From Clostridia bacterium UC5.1-2E3 (GTDB lineage: Bacteria > Bacillota > Clostridia > Lachnospirales > Lachnospiraceae), in NCBI GenBank assembly GCA_001304875.1, contig BBZO01000029.1, positions 1 through 48,747 on the forward strand: DNA of 48,747 nucleotides. Reading direction: 5' to 3'. Below, in pieces: positions 18,736 through 27,804 of this stretch; the first letter of the stretch is position 1; every line of letters starts with the position of its first letter. The position numbers and the translations under genes are program-made. The notes below the pieces were generated by a model. The model saw nothing but the letters and a program-made list of their open reading frames with translations, was not told the origin of the DNA and ran no database searches.

Positions 18736-19513
18736 TCACCTCCGATTGGCGGGTTCGTCCCGCAGCTCTTCCCACAGACGGTTGAAATACCCGGAAAATT
18801 CCGCTGTGCTCCGCCGCTCGATGGGCCGCAGGCCGGGGTCGGAGAACGGGGTCTCGATCACGGCCTTCACCCGCCCGGGGCGCCTGGTGAGAACCAGGAT
18901 GCGGTCGGCGGTGCTGACGGCCTCCGAGAGGTCGTGGGTCACAAGAATGGCTGTTTTTTGTTTTCTTTTATGATGGAGCTGATGTCGTCGCAGACCTCCA
19001 GCCGTGTCTGGTAGTCCAGGGCGGAGAATGGCTCGTCGAGCATCAGAATGTCCGGATCCAGCGCCAGGGTGCGGATCAGCGCGGCCCGCTGGCGCATCCC
19101 GCCGGAGAGCTCCGAGGGGCGGGAGGACTTAAAGCCCTTAAGGCGTAGAGATCGAGAAGCTCATGGACGCGGCCGATGTGGGCGGCATCCTTTTTTCGCT
19201 GGATCTCCAGGCCCAGGGATACGTTGGACAGGATGGAGCGCCACTCGAAGAGGTGATCCCGCTGGAGCATGTACCCGATGTCGGAACGGCTTTCAGACAG
19301 GGGGCGTCCGTCGATCCGGATCTCCCCGGTTTCAGCCTTTAGAAGACCGCTTAAGAGGGAGAGAAGCGTGGATTTCCCGCAGCCGGAGGGGCCCACCACC
19401 GCCAGAAATTCTCCGGCTTCTATGGAAAAGGATATATCAGAAAGGGCCGGGGTCTCGCCTTCCATGGTATGGTAGGAGTAGCCAAGCCCCGACACCTCAA
19501 GTTTTGGCGTCAT
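18736..19513 (-). CDS. ABC transporter ATPase, SsuB/TauB type (frame broken twice)
   Basis: The nucleotide-binding partner of the permease. Walker [12 protein letters not shown]-loop region [14 protein letters not shown], signature ELSGGMRQR, Walker [13 protein letters not shown] and H-loop VTHDLSEAV are all present once two bases are restored (near 19141, a lost C; and in the run of six Ts 18953-18958). The corrected length is 259 residues. The start MTPKLEVSG at 19513 is preferred because GGAGG lies 6 bases before it; the longer frame from 19537 lacks one. The upstream region is shared with the divergent histidine kinase. Confidence 0.9.
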
Positions 19514-19591
19514 AAGATACCTCCGCATGACAGTCATTTTTTAGTCTAGTCTATGTGGGGGAGGGGCGATTGGTTCGGGGACAAACAGGCA

Positions 19592-19620
19592 TTGAAATAA
19601 CTGGACAATTCATTTATACT
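19592..19620 (+). promoter_or_regulatory. Promoter of the two-component system
   Basis: TTGAAA (19592-19597), exactly 17 bases and TATACT (19615-19620), 38 bases before the histidine kinase start. The region also carries the divergent ABC transporter start. Confidence 0.75.
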
Positions 19621-19658
19621 ATATGGATAGGAACCGGCTTTCCGGGGGGAGGCGGAGT

Positions 19659-21059
19659 ATGGAGAAAAAATTCAGTGTGGAGTGCAATTTGAGGCTGCTG
19701 GTGCAGGGAGGGATCCTGGCGGCCTTCAGTGTGATGGGACCGTGGATTATCCGCGAATCATGGCTGGGCATCTATGCTTCACGGAGCAGTGCGATGATGA
19801 ATGACAGCTGCTTTCTGCTTCTCGTCTCCGCGATAAAGCTGGTGGCCATGAATGTTGTCCGCACTGTGCCCCATTATCTGGGGGCGTTTCTGATGAATGA
19901 GGCGGTCCGCATCCGCATCAATGGACGCAAACGGTTTTCTCTCAATGTGGTGATCACACTGTCCCTCATTGTTCTCATATATGACCTGATTTACCGGGTT
20001 CATGGGATTCGCTATGACCTGGGTATCCCGGTACTCCTTATTATCGGCTTTGTGCTTCTTCTGTCCTACATGAATCTGTTCTCTGTCAGCATGCTTAACA
20101 AGCTGGTGCTGGTGGGATCGCTGCTCATGAGTATCCAGTGGCTGGATGTGATTCCGTCGCTGACCCCCTACGGCTTCGGGCGCGGGGAGATTTCCATGGA
20201 TGTGAAGGTGGCTGCGCAGATCATGGAGGAGGGGAATACACTGCTTCTGTTCGCCTGCTGTATGTGCCTGGCGTTCTTCATCGCCGCCATGATACAGGTG
20301 CAGCTTTTAAATAAGGAGCACAAGCTGCGCATTTCCAATGAGCACAACCGCATCGTGGAAAAGGAGCTTTACGACACGCAGATTGAGGCGCTGAAGATGA
20401 GAAATGCCAGCGAGGTGCAGAGCCTGGTACACGACTTAAAGAGTCCGCTGACCACGGCCCACGGGCTGGCCAGCCTGGCGGAGATGATGGAGGAGAACGC
20501 GCTTCTTAAGGAATATCTGCAGAAGATTTCCTCCTCGCTCACCTCCATGGACATGATGATTTCGGAGATTCTGTACGAGAACCGGCGCTCCGAGATACAG
20601 ACCGCCGAGCTCATGCAGATCGTGCTGGCCCAGGTGTCCATCCTGGTGCCTAAGGAGATGCTTACATACGAGAACCGCTGCCCGGAGGCGGTGATCATGG
20701 GAAATAAGATCCGCCTGTCCAGGGCGATCATCAATCTGATAAACAACGCGTATAACGCCGTGGACAAGGAGACGGGGAAAATCTCGATTACGGTGGAACG
20801 CAGGGAGAGATTTATCTACATCACGGTGCTGGACAATGGCTCCGGCATCGAGAAGGAAAATATGGCCTGTATATGGGATATAGGCTATTCGGGACGCCAT
20901 TCCACAGGGCTGGGCCTGGGGTTCGCCAAGCAGGTGGTGGAAAACCACGGGGGCAGCGTGTGGCTGGAGAGCGAAAAGGGAAAATATACGAGGGCTACGA
21001 TCTGTCTCAGAGAGGGGAAAGACGAGTATGGAGAACAGGAAAACGATTCTGGCCATTGA
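19659..21059 (+). CDS. Membrane sensor histidine kinase
   Basis: A 466-residue sensor. ATG 19659 is chosen because GGGGGAGG sits 6 bases upstream; an in-frame ATG at 19623 has no such site. The first 210 residues hold about six hydrophobic segments with little outside the membrane, so the signal is probably sensed in the membrane. The phosphoacceptor is His258 in HDLKSPLTTAHGLA; the ATPase domain shows the N box (INLINNAYNAV), G1 (LDNGSGIEKEN) and G2 (GLGLGFAKQVVENHGG). Its last 32 bases overlap the response regulator gene. The divergent ABC transporter is a plausible target, by position only. Confidence 0.92.
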   Translation: MEKKFSVECNLRLLVQGGILAAFSVMGPWIIRESWLGIYASRSSAMMNDSCFLLLVSAIKLVAMNVVRTVPHYLGAFLMNEAVRIRINGRKRFSLNVVITLSLIVLIYDLIYRVHGIRYDLGIPVLLIIGFVLLLSYMNLFSVSMLNKLVLVGSLLMSIQWLDVIPSLTPYGFGRGEISMDVKVAAQIMEEGNTLLLFACCMCLAFFIAAMIQVQLLNKEHKLRISNEHNRIVEKELYDTQIEALKMRNASEVQSLVHDLKSPLTTAHGLASLAEMMEENALLKEYLQKISSSLTSMDMMISEILYENRRSEIQTAELMQIVLAQVSILVPKEMLTYENRCPEAVIMGNKIRLSRAIINLINNAYNAVDKETGKISITVERRERFIYITVLDNGSGIEKENMACIWDIGYSGRHSTGLGLGFAKQVVENHGGSVWLESEKGKYTRATICLREGKDEYGEQENDSGH

Positions 21060-21642
21060 CGATAACAGGGATATCCTGTATACATTGGAGCAGATATGCA
21101 GATTCCAGGACTGGGTGCCGCTTCTGGCAGCCGGCTACGAGGAGGCGGAGCGTTTCATAAAAAATGAGCGCATCGACCTGATTCTGGTGGATTATCACAT
21201 GCCGGGGGTGGACGGCATCACCGCGGTGAAGGAGATCCGGAAAAGGCTTCCGAAGACGCCGATCATCGTGCTGACCATCGAGGAGAAGGAGCAGATCGTC
21301 TCGAGGTTCATGGACGCCGGGGCCGACGACTACTCGTTAAAGCCCATCAAGGCGCTGGATCTGATCTCACGGATCAAGGTGCATCTGCAGTACCACGAGA
21401 AAAGCCAGTATTATGAAAATCACGACAAGGGCATCAGCCGGGTGACGCTGGGAAAGATCGAGGAGAGCATGAGACAGTGCCCGGAGTTTGAGGATATCGA
21501 CCGCCTGGAGGAGATTACGCAGATCAAGAAAAAGACGCTGTACCGGTATCTCCAGTACCTGGCGAAGGAAGGGCTGGTGGAGCAGGAGTGCTCCTACGGG
21601 GATATGGGACGCCCCAGGACGCTCTACCGCTGGAAGATGTAA
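21028..21642 (+). CDS. Response regulator with C-terminal winged-helix-like domain
   Basis: A 204-residue partner of the kinase. The receiver domain has the acidic pair Asp11-Asp12, phosphoacceptor Asp55 (LILVDYHMPG), the switch Thr in VLTIEE and Lys105 (SLKPIKA). The C-terminal part (residues about 140-204; DRLEEITQIKKKTLYRYLQYLAKEGLVEQE) reads as a short helix-turn-helix with a wing, closer to the CitB/DpiA type than to OmpR. The 32-base overlap with the kinase gene suggests tight translational coupling. Confidence 0.9.
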   Translation: MENRKTILAIDDNRDILYTLEQICRFQDWVPLLAAGYEEAERFIKNERIDLILVDYHMPGVDGITAVKEIRKRLPKTPIIVLTIEEKEQIVSRFMDAGADDYSLKPIKALDLISRIKVHLQYHEKSQYYENHDKGISRVTLGKIEESMRQCPEFEDIDRLEEITQIKKKTLYRYLQYLAKEGLVEQECSYGDMGRPRTLYRWKM

Positions 21643-21646
21643 AAGA

Positions 21647-22791
21647 TCATAAAATGAAAATGCCGCTGCGGCCGGATCGGTCACAGCGGTCTTTTTTGCG
21701 CGGAAGGGAGGCCGCAGCCCACGAAAGAAGCGCGAGCGCCAGGATGAGACATCCGGCGGCCAGCGGGAGACTGTACTCCCAGTCGTAGTAGATGTCTCCC
21801 TCGCCCGGCTCCGGCATGGGATAGGGATCGAAGGGGAGGCCCCAGGCGGGGAGCAGGGATTTCATGTTGAGCAGATGAATCACCGGCACGCCGTCCCGCT
21901 CAAACAAAGGGATAAGGCCCAGGGTGCGCCCGTCTGCCGCGGTGTCCTCCGGCGCGCGGGCGCTGGAGAGCCGGCCGGGGGAGTCCGGAAAAATCAGTCC
22001 GTTCTTTGCGGAGATCATTTCCTCGCCTCCCGCGAAGGAGAGCAGGTTTCCTCCGGCATTGATGAAGCAGACGGGGGCGTCGCCGGAGAGGTAGATCCTC
22101 CTGCGGGCGGCGATATTTTCGTCTATGTCCTCGTAGTACAGGAAGGAGAGGCCGAAGCTCTCCAGGCGGGAGACGATTTCCTCTTTTATCGCTGCGGGCA
22201 TTTCCTTTCCGATATCGTCGGCGCCGCCTAGGGAAAACCACCGGGTGTGGTTTTCTATGAGCCCGGCTGCCAGGAGCGTCTGCTCCATGTCCAGGTAGGT
22301 GTAGTCCGGCAGGTTGGCGCCGTAGGTGGAGGCGCCGACGGAGTTGATGATGACGCCCTTTGCGCCGCAGGTGTCCAGGGCGCAGAGGATGGCCACGTTT
22401 AAGGCCGGGAAGGAGCTGGATAAGTTGACAGCCACCGTATCGCCTTCCCGGACGCCGCACTGCATCAGCATGTCGTACACCATGGCGGCGGTGTTGGGGT
22501 TGGCCGCGGAGCGTTTGGATTCCAGGCTTCCCAGGGTGGTGGTAATTTCAGTGTAGGAGGCTCCTACCATCCGGTCTGGTTGGGGTCGTCCTTGAGGGAG
22601 AGGACGTGGCCCCGTGAAAGGCGCTCCGCTTTGATGGCCTTAAATGCGGCGTCGGTGCGCCGCGCGGCCTCCGCCATAGCCTCGTGGTCCTCCTTGAGAG
22701 TCAGTGTTTTTGTGCTCTCCAGGACAATCAGGGAGAGGAGCAGAAACAGGAGGACGATCAGAAAACGGCGGAATGTGTAAAGCATTTTCAT
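21647..22791 (-). CDS. pgsW: Poly-gamma-glutamate system protein PgsW (frame broken once)
   Basis: Third gene of a pgsB-pgsC-pgsW set. An N-terminal signal anchor (FLIVLLFLLLSLIVLES) puts the main domain outside the membrane; a second hydrophobic segment (LPLAAGCLILALALLSWAAA) lies near the C-terminus. The stretch DDPNQTGMVGASYTEITTTLGSLESKR is characteristic of the family as I know it. It is split by a missing base near 22570; restored length 381 residues. The family is known by association with poly-gamma-glutamate gene sets and its biochemical role is not established. It starts 4 bases after the pgsC stop. Its C-terminal tail is encoded across the neighbouring terminator. Confidence 0.8.
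21663..21697 (+). terminator. Terminator inside the 3' end of pgsW
   Basis: CCGCTG (21663-21668) pairs with CAGCGG (21684-21689) and is followed by a T run. The response regulator and the convergent pgsW stop only 4 bases apart, so this plus-strand terminator lies within the last codons of pgsW. Confidence 0.75.
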
Positions 22792-22795
22792 AGGC

Positions 22796-23203
22796 TTACC
22801 TCACAAGTATGTAGACGAGGCGGATGAACAGGGTGACGAGGGCCAGGGAGATCAGCGTCGGAGCAATTTTCTGGCGTTCCATCTCGCGCCCCAGGATGCC
22901 GGGAATCAGACTGCCGATGGAGACGAGGGCGCCTCCGCCGATCAGTCCGGCCGCGTATTTTAAGAGAATGCCTGTCATTAAGTAGACCGCGTACCGCCTG
23001 CGCCCGTAGAGGATCATGTATTTGGAAAAGAGCCTTAAGACGGCGACGCAGAGCAGGGAGAGAATCACGGTGCCGGCAAGCCGCTTCCAGTCGTAGGCGT
23101 ACATGGCGAAATAGGCGGGCACGATGATGCCGCCCGGCGACAGATCCGTAAATTCCGCGAAGATCAGGCTGAGGATAATCCCCAGAAACAGGATGTCATT
23201 CAT
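22796..23203 (-). CDS. pgsC: Poly-gamma-glutamate synthesis membrane protein PgsC/CapC
   Basis: A 135-residue integral membrane protein with about four hydrophobic segments; the frame is intact. The start FLGIILSLIFAEFTDLSPGGIIVPAYF and the central FSKYMILYGRRRYAVYLMTGILLKY match the PgsC/CapC pattern. With PgsB it forms the membrane complex that polymerises glutamate through gamma-linkages and begins export. It overlaps the end of pgsB by 8 bases, as expected for tightly coupled subunits. Confidence 0.93.
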   Translation of the reverse strand: MNDILFLGIILSLIFAEFTDLSPGGIIVPAYFAMYAYDWKRLAGTVILSLLCVAVLRLFSKYMILYGRRRYAVYLMTGILLKYAAGLIGGGALVSIGSLIPGILGREMERQKIAPTLISLALVTLFIRLVYILVR

Positions 23204-24293
23204 AGGTAAAACTCCCTTCGTCCAGTGCTTTGATGAGCCGGTAGCCCATTCCCTTGATGTTTCCGACGCCCACCACCAGGGAGCCGGCGGGGATGTCCGC
23301 CAGGAAACCCGTGTCTTTTACGGTGACAATGCGGGCGGGGCCATCCTTTGAAAACAGCCGCTTCGGCAGCGATGCGCCGCGGCCGGAGATGAACACGGTG
23401 CAGTCTTTATAGTGCGGGAAGAAGTGGCGGGCGAAAAGCAGCGCCCGGTCCGGCCGGTCCTCCCGGTGATTGTAGAGAAAATAGAGTTCTCTGTGGTTCC
23501 TGCGCTCCGCCTCCACATTGTTTTTCGTGGACAGGGGGTCGTTGGCGGAGAACAGGCAGAGAAAGGAAAATTCTTCCCCGGCCCGGTTTTTCATCGGGTA
23601 GAGCTTCTGCGTGCCGAAATCGAAGTGTACGCGGCGGATGCCCTCCTTAAATTCCTCCTCGCCGACGCCCAAGTCCCGGCAGACGGCCGCGGCGATCCCG
23701 ATATTCTCGGCGGCGGTGCCTCGGGCGGGCAGAGCTCCAGGCGGCAGTGCTTTCTCTCGCAGATGGACTGGTACAGCTTTGCGGCCTGCGGGTCGGCGGT
23801 GTAGAGCGTGCCGTTTTCGGGGATGGTGGCGGAGAGGGATGCGGCGATCTCCTCCAGGGTGTCCCCCATCTCGAAATGTGGTCGTAGCGCACGTTGGTGA
23901 TGACTGTGATATCGCTTCTCACGATCCGTTCCTGGGCGATCTTCTGAAGCTCCGGGTTCACGGCCATGCACTCCAGAATGAGGATCTCGGCGCCTCCTTC
24001 CTGGCCCGGCGGATCATGCGGATCTGCTCGTGGATGTTGGCCGGCCCCAGGCGCTTCACCGGCGTCTCGCTTCCGTCGGTGTGGATCATCATGGCGTCGG
24101 TGCCGGTGGTTTTGGTGAACACCCTGTATCTGGCCCGGAGTCCCGCATCGATGTAGCGGCAGGTGGACGTCTTGCCCCGGATGCCGTTCACGTGTATGAC
24201 CGCCCGGAAGGTTCTGAGACAGGCCTGGTTGATGCAATTTTCTATTAGTAAGTACAGCAGAATCACTGCAAAAAAGAAAATAAAGATTTCCAT
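23196..24293 (-). CDS. pgsB: Poly-gamma-glutamate synthase ligase subunit PgsB/CapB (frame broken three times)
   Basis: A Mur-ligase-like amide ligase that activates the gamma-carboxyl of glutamate with ATP and extends poly-gamma-glutamate. An N-terminal membrane helix (IFIFFFAVILLYLLIENC) precedes the P-loop-like VNGIRGKTST, then TGTDAMMIHTDGSE and, after repair, ILILECMAVNPELQ and VITNVRYDHISEMG. One base is missing near 23718, 23872 and 23994; restored length 366 residues, a little shorter than the Bacillus enzyme. It is the first gene of the minus-strand set. No pgsA/capA (export and deacylase-like partner) or pgsE is visible anywhere in the window. Confidence 0.92.
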
Positions 24294-24434
24294 AATTCTT
24301 ATGCTTTTACTCCTCCACTATTATAATAGCACAAATTTCTCCCGATTTGGAGAGAAAAATGAGAAAAAATAGACACAAAAAGTCAAATCTAATATGATTG
24401 TATTATAACATTTCGACAGACAGGAAGAGGAGCT

Positions 24435-25146
24435 ATGATAAGACGCATCCTGCTGCCCTGTGCAGCGGCCATTCTGGCTGCAGCCGGACTCTGGTACGCG
24501 GCGGCGGGCCGGAACCGGACCACGTATTTTCTTCTGGAGGGAACCTCACTGGAGACGGAGGTCTGTGAGATCAGGGGAAAGGATGAGGGCCTGGCGGTCT
24601 ACGTCGTGGCGGGAATACACGGGGATGAGACAGCCGGTATCCTGGCCGCGGAGAGATTAAAGCGCAGCAGGATTGAGAGAGGCACGCTCTATATCTTAAG
24701 CACAGCCAACGGCTACGGCGCTGAGAACGATCAGAGAAAGACTGAGGAGGAGCGGGATTTAAACCGCAACTTTCCGGGAGATCCCGAAGGCTGGGACGCG
24801 GAGCGGATCGCGGCGGCCATCTACGGCGACATTGAAGAAAAGCAGCCGGCGGTGGTGCTGGACCTCCACGAGGCCCGTGCGGCGGAGGTCGGAAAGGACG
24901 CGCTCGGTGATTCTCTCATCTGCCAGTCGCTGGACGGCATCGGAGATATGGTGCTGGAGCTGCTGATGCAGACGGCGTTCACGCTCTACGGCTCGCCCTT
25001 CGGGGAGCATCAACCGCACGGTCACCGACGAACTGGGGATTCCCGTGATCACGGTGGAGACCTTTCGCGGCGATGAGATGGAGGTGCGCATCGAAAAGCA
25101 TCTTGAGGTGACGGATTTTGTGCTCACCTACTGCGGGCTTTCTTAA
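24435..25146 (+). CDS. Membrane-anchored AstE/aspartoacylase-like (M14) zinc deacylase 1 (frame shifted once)
   Basis: First gene of the run divergent to pgsBCW. A signal anchor (LLPCAAAILAAAGLWYAAAG) places the enzyme outside. The zinc site typical of the succinylglutamate desuccinylase/aspartoacylase branch of M14 is visible: His62 and Glu65 in AGIHGDETAG and His145 in LDLHEA, with RDLNRNFPG as substrate-binding Arg-Asn. The frame shifts at the G run 25002-25005; removing one G (or adding two bases) yields GSINRTVTDELGIPV and an end at TAA 25144-25146 with 236 residues. It could release glutamate or an acyl group from gamma-glutamyl chains. The exact substrate is unknown. Confidence 0.82.
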
Positions 25147-25191
25147 AGCTCCGGGATCTGCGAAATGGAAAACAAGTAGGAGGAGAAGAAA

Positions 25192-27034
25192 ATGAGAAAA
25201 AGTTTGACAAAGCTGCTTGCTCTTGGAATGGTGTTTACGCTTACCGCCTGCAGCTCTGCTTCCCAGCCGGCGGCGACCACTGCGGCTGCAGAGGCCACTG
25301 AGGCCACTGAGGCGCAGACGGAAGCCGAGACTGAGGCTGCTGAGGACGACGGCCCGGCTCCGGTGGAGCAGGTGTGGTCCCCGGTGGATGAGAACGGCCA
25401 GACCAAGCGTGATGACCGTGAGGGACACGGCGAGAACGGCGTGGTTACCTCTGCAAACGTATATGCGACCCAGGCAGGCCTCCAGGTTCTGGAGCAGGGC
25501 GGAAACGCCGTTGACGCGGCGGTGGCCGTTTCCTATGCGCTGGGCGTTGTGGAGCCCCAGGCATCCGGCCTCGGCGGAGGCGGTTTCATGCTGGTACATA
25601 CGGCTGATGGACAGGACAGCTTCATCGACTACCGCGAAGTAGCTCCCGCGGCCCAGGACGCTTACACCTGGCTGGACGAGGAAGGCAACGTGAAGAATAA
25701 CGGTACGGCGAACTCCAGAGGCGGACTGGCCATCGGCGTTCCCGGCGAGGTTGCAGGTATGGAGTACGCCATCGAGAACTTCGGTTCCGGCAACGTGACC
25801 CGTCAGGAGATCATGCAGCCGGCCATCGACTGGCTACCCAGGGATATCTGGTAAGTACCTATCAGTCCCAGCAGATCACAGATCACTACGCAGACATGAC
25901 CGGCGATTACCCGGTGCTTGGAAGCTACTACCTGCGCGAGGACGGACTTCCCTATCAGAACGGCGACGTTTTAAGAAATCCGGATCTGGCTAAGTCCCTT
26001 ACACTGATTGCGGAGCAGGGTGCAGACGTGTTCTACAACGGTGAGATCGCAGACGCCATCATGGCAGAGATCGAGAAGTACGAGGGCGTGATGACCAGGG
26101 AAGACCTGGCAAACTACAAGGTAAACCTTCGTGAGCCGGTGAAATCCACCTACAGAGGCTATGAGATTATCTCCTGCCCGCCGCCTTCATCCGGAGGAAC
26201 CCATTTAATTCAGATTTTAAATATCCTTGAGAACTTTGATATCGGTTCCATGGAGGTCAACTCCCCGAGTATGTGCATGTGTTCTCTGAGGCTTTCAAGG
26301 CAGCGTTCGCAGACCGCGCAGAGTACATGGCGGATACCGATTTCGTTGAGAATGTACCGATCGAGGGTCTGACAAACAAGGACTACGCGAAGAGCATCGC
26401 TGACAAGATCACCGATCAGAGCCAGGTGTGGGAGAAAGGAAATCCCGGTCAGTACGAGGGAAATTCCACCACCTCCTTCTCTGTGGCAGATAAGGAAGGA
26501 AACATCGTAACCGTTACCCAGACCATCGAGTGCTCCTTCGGAAGTGCCGTTGCAATCCCGGGTTATGGTTTCATCTTAAACGATCAGATGCATGATTTCT
26601 CCACCGATCCGGAGTCTGCGAACTGTGTGGAGGGCGGTAAGCACCCGCTCAGCTCCATGAGCCCGACCGTGGTATTAAACGAGGACGGAACTCCGTTCAT
26701 GACTCTTGGTTCTCCGGGAGCAACCCGTATTTTCCCGACCATCGTGCAGGTGGTATCCCGCGTTATCGACAGCGGCATGACACTGCAGGATGCAGTCAAC
26801 ACGGCACGTATCTATGACAATGGAACGGACACCGGCATCTGCTACGAGCTGGGCGCTCCGGACGCGCTGAGTGACGAGACGCTGGCGGCGCTTGAGGCGA
26901 TGGGACATACCGTTACTGCCCAGGGCGAGTGGGATATGTTCTTCGGAGGCGTACAGGGCGTTATGTACAATGAGGACGGAACCTTATCCGGAGCCGCAGA
27001 CCCGAGACGTGACGGAAAAGCCCTTGGATATTAA
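25192..27034 (+). CDS. ggt: Gamma-glutamyltransferase lipoprotein 1 (frame broken twice)
   Basis: An Ntn-hydrolase that cleaves or transfers gamma-glutamyl groups. A lipoprotein signal (FTLTACSSAS) and a Thr/Glu/Ala linker anchor it outside. The heavy-chain start VVTSANVYATQAGLQVLEQGGNAVDAAVAVSYALGVVEP is diagnostic. Bases are missing near 25830 and in the C run 26262-26265; restored length 614 residues. The self-cleavage and nucleophile Thr is about 427 in NSTTSFSV, followed by KHPLSSMSPTVV and GSPGATR. In most family members the motif is TTH; here the His is Ser, unlike the second copy in this cluster. Its acidic-linker type and position tie it to poly-gamma-glutamate turnover. Confidence 0.93.
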
Positions 27035-27079
27035 TTTATATCAAAATATAAACAAACGAATTTTCAGGAGGAATGAAAG

Positions 27080-27736
27080 ATGAGAAAGAAATTAGTTGTA
27101 CTGGCAATGTGCCTTTCCATGGCAGCAGGTTCCCTGACTGCCTGCGGAGGCGGAAGCAGCGCAGAGACCCAGGCTCCGGCAGCCACCACAGCAGCGGCTG
27201 CTGAGGACGGCGCAGCGGATGCAGCGGCATCCGGCGATGTGGCAGGAATCACCGAGGCGATCGCCGAGGGCCCGATCATCCTGACCAGCGTAGGCCAGAG
27301 TGCAGACGTGAACGTTGTGCAGACCCTTTTAACGAAATGCGAGATCGAGAGTGACTTAAACGCAACCATGACCGCTGACGATTTAGCCGGCTACAAGACC
27401 CTCGTTCTGGCCATCGGCGGAAGCTCCAAGGGACTGGGCGCCGCAGGCGTAGATGAGAACCAGGAGTTAGACAGAGTAAAGAGCGTGATTGCCAAGGCTG
27501 AGGAGGACGGCATAACCATCGTTTCCCTTCACATCGGCGGCAGCGCAAGACGCGGTACTCTTTCCGACAAATTTATTCCGGACGCGCTGGCAGCTTCTGA
27601 TGCGGCAATCATCGTTTCTGAGGGCGATGGCGACGGTCTGATGAAAGGCATTGTGACGCAGAACAACATTCCGACCGCGTTCATTGACAACCAGGTTGGA
27701 GCAGTCGAGCCTCTTAAGACTATTTTTGGAAAATAA
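27080..27736 (+). CDS. Lipoprotein resembling DUF6305
   Basis: A 218-residue intact lipoprotein: signal peptide with lipobox (SLTACGGGSS), an Ala/Thr linker, then an alpha/beta domain of about 160 residues (PIILTSVGQSADVNVVQTLL, KTLVLAIGGSSKGLGAAGVD, ITIVSLHIGGSARRGTLSDKFI, DAAIIVSEGDGDGLM). Alternating hydrophobic strands with glycine-rich loops suggest a Rossmann-like or flavodoxin-like fold. I recall this arrangement as DUF6305, of unknown function, but with moderate certainty. It has GGAGGAATGAAAG before the start. Placed before a TRAP permease that lacks a binding protein, it is a candidate external ligand-binding subunit (inference). Confidence 0.6.
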   Translation: MRKKLVVLAMCLSMAAGSLTACGGGSSAETQAPAATTAAAAEDGAADAAASGDVAGITEAIAEGPIILTSVGQSADVNVVQTLLTKCEIESDLNATMTADDLAGYKTLVLAIGGSSKGLGAAGVDENQELDRVKSVIAKAEEDGITIVSLHIGGSARRGTLSDKFIPDALAASDAAIIVSEGDGDGLMKGIVTQNNIPTAFIDNQVGAVEPLKTIFGK

Positions 27737-27753
27737 TTGACAGTCTGTCAGAT

Positions 27754-27782
27754 GGGGCCGGTTTTCCCCGGCCCCGTTTTTT
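27754..27782 (+). terminator. Terminator or attenuator inside the gamma-glutamyl run
   Basis: GGGGCCGG (27754-27761) pairs with CCGGCCCC (27768-27775), then G and six Ts. It lies between the DUF6305-like gene and the TRAP permease, so transcription past it is probably partial, giving more of the lipoproteins than of the permease. Confidence 0.8.
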
Positions 27783-27804
27783 ATAAGACAGGAAGGAGAA
27801 AAAA

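Noticed and set aside
25259..25345. Tandem repeat of GAGGCCACT-like units in the GGT1 leader
   Set aside because: It encodes the usual Thr/Glu/Ala linker after the lipobox; low complexity, not a mobile or CRISPR repeat.
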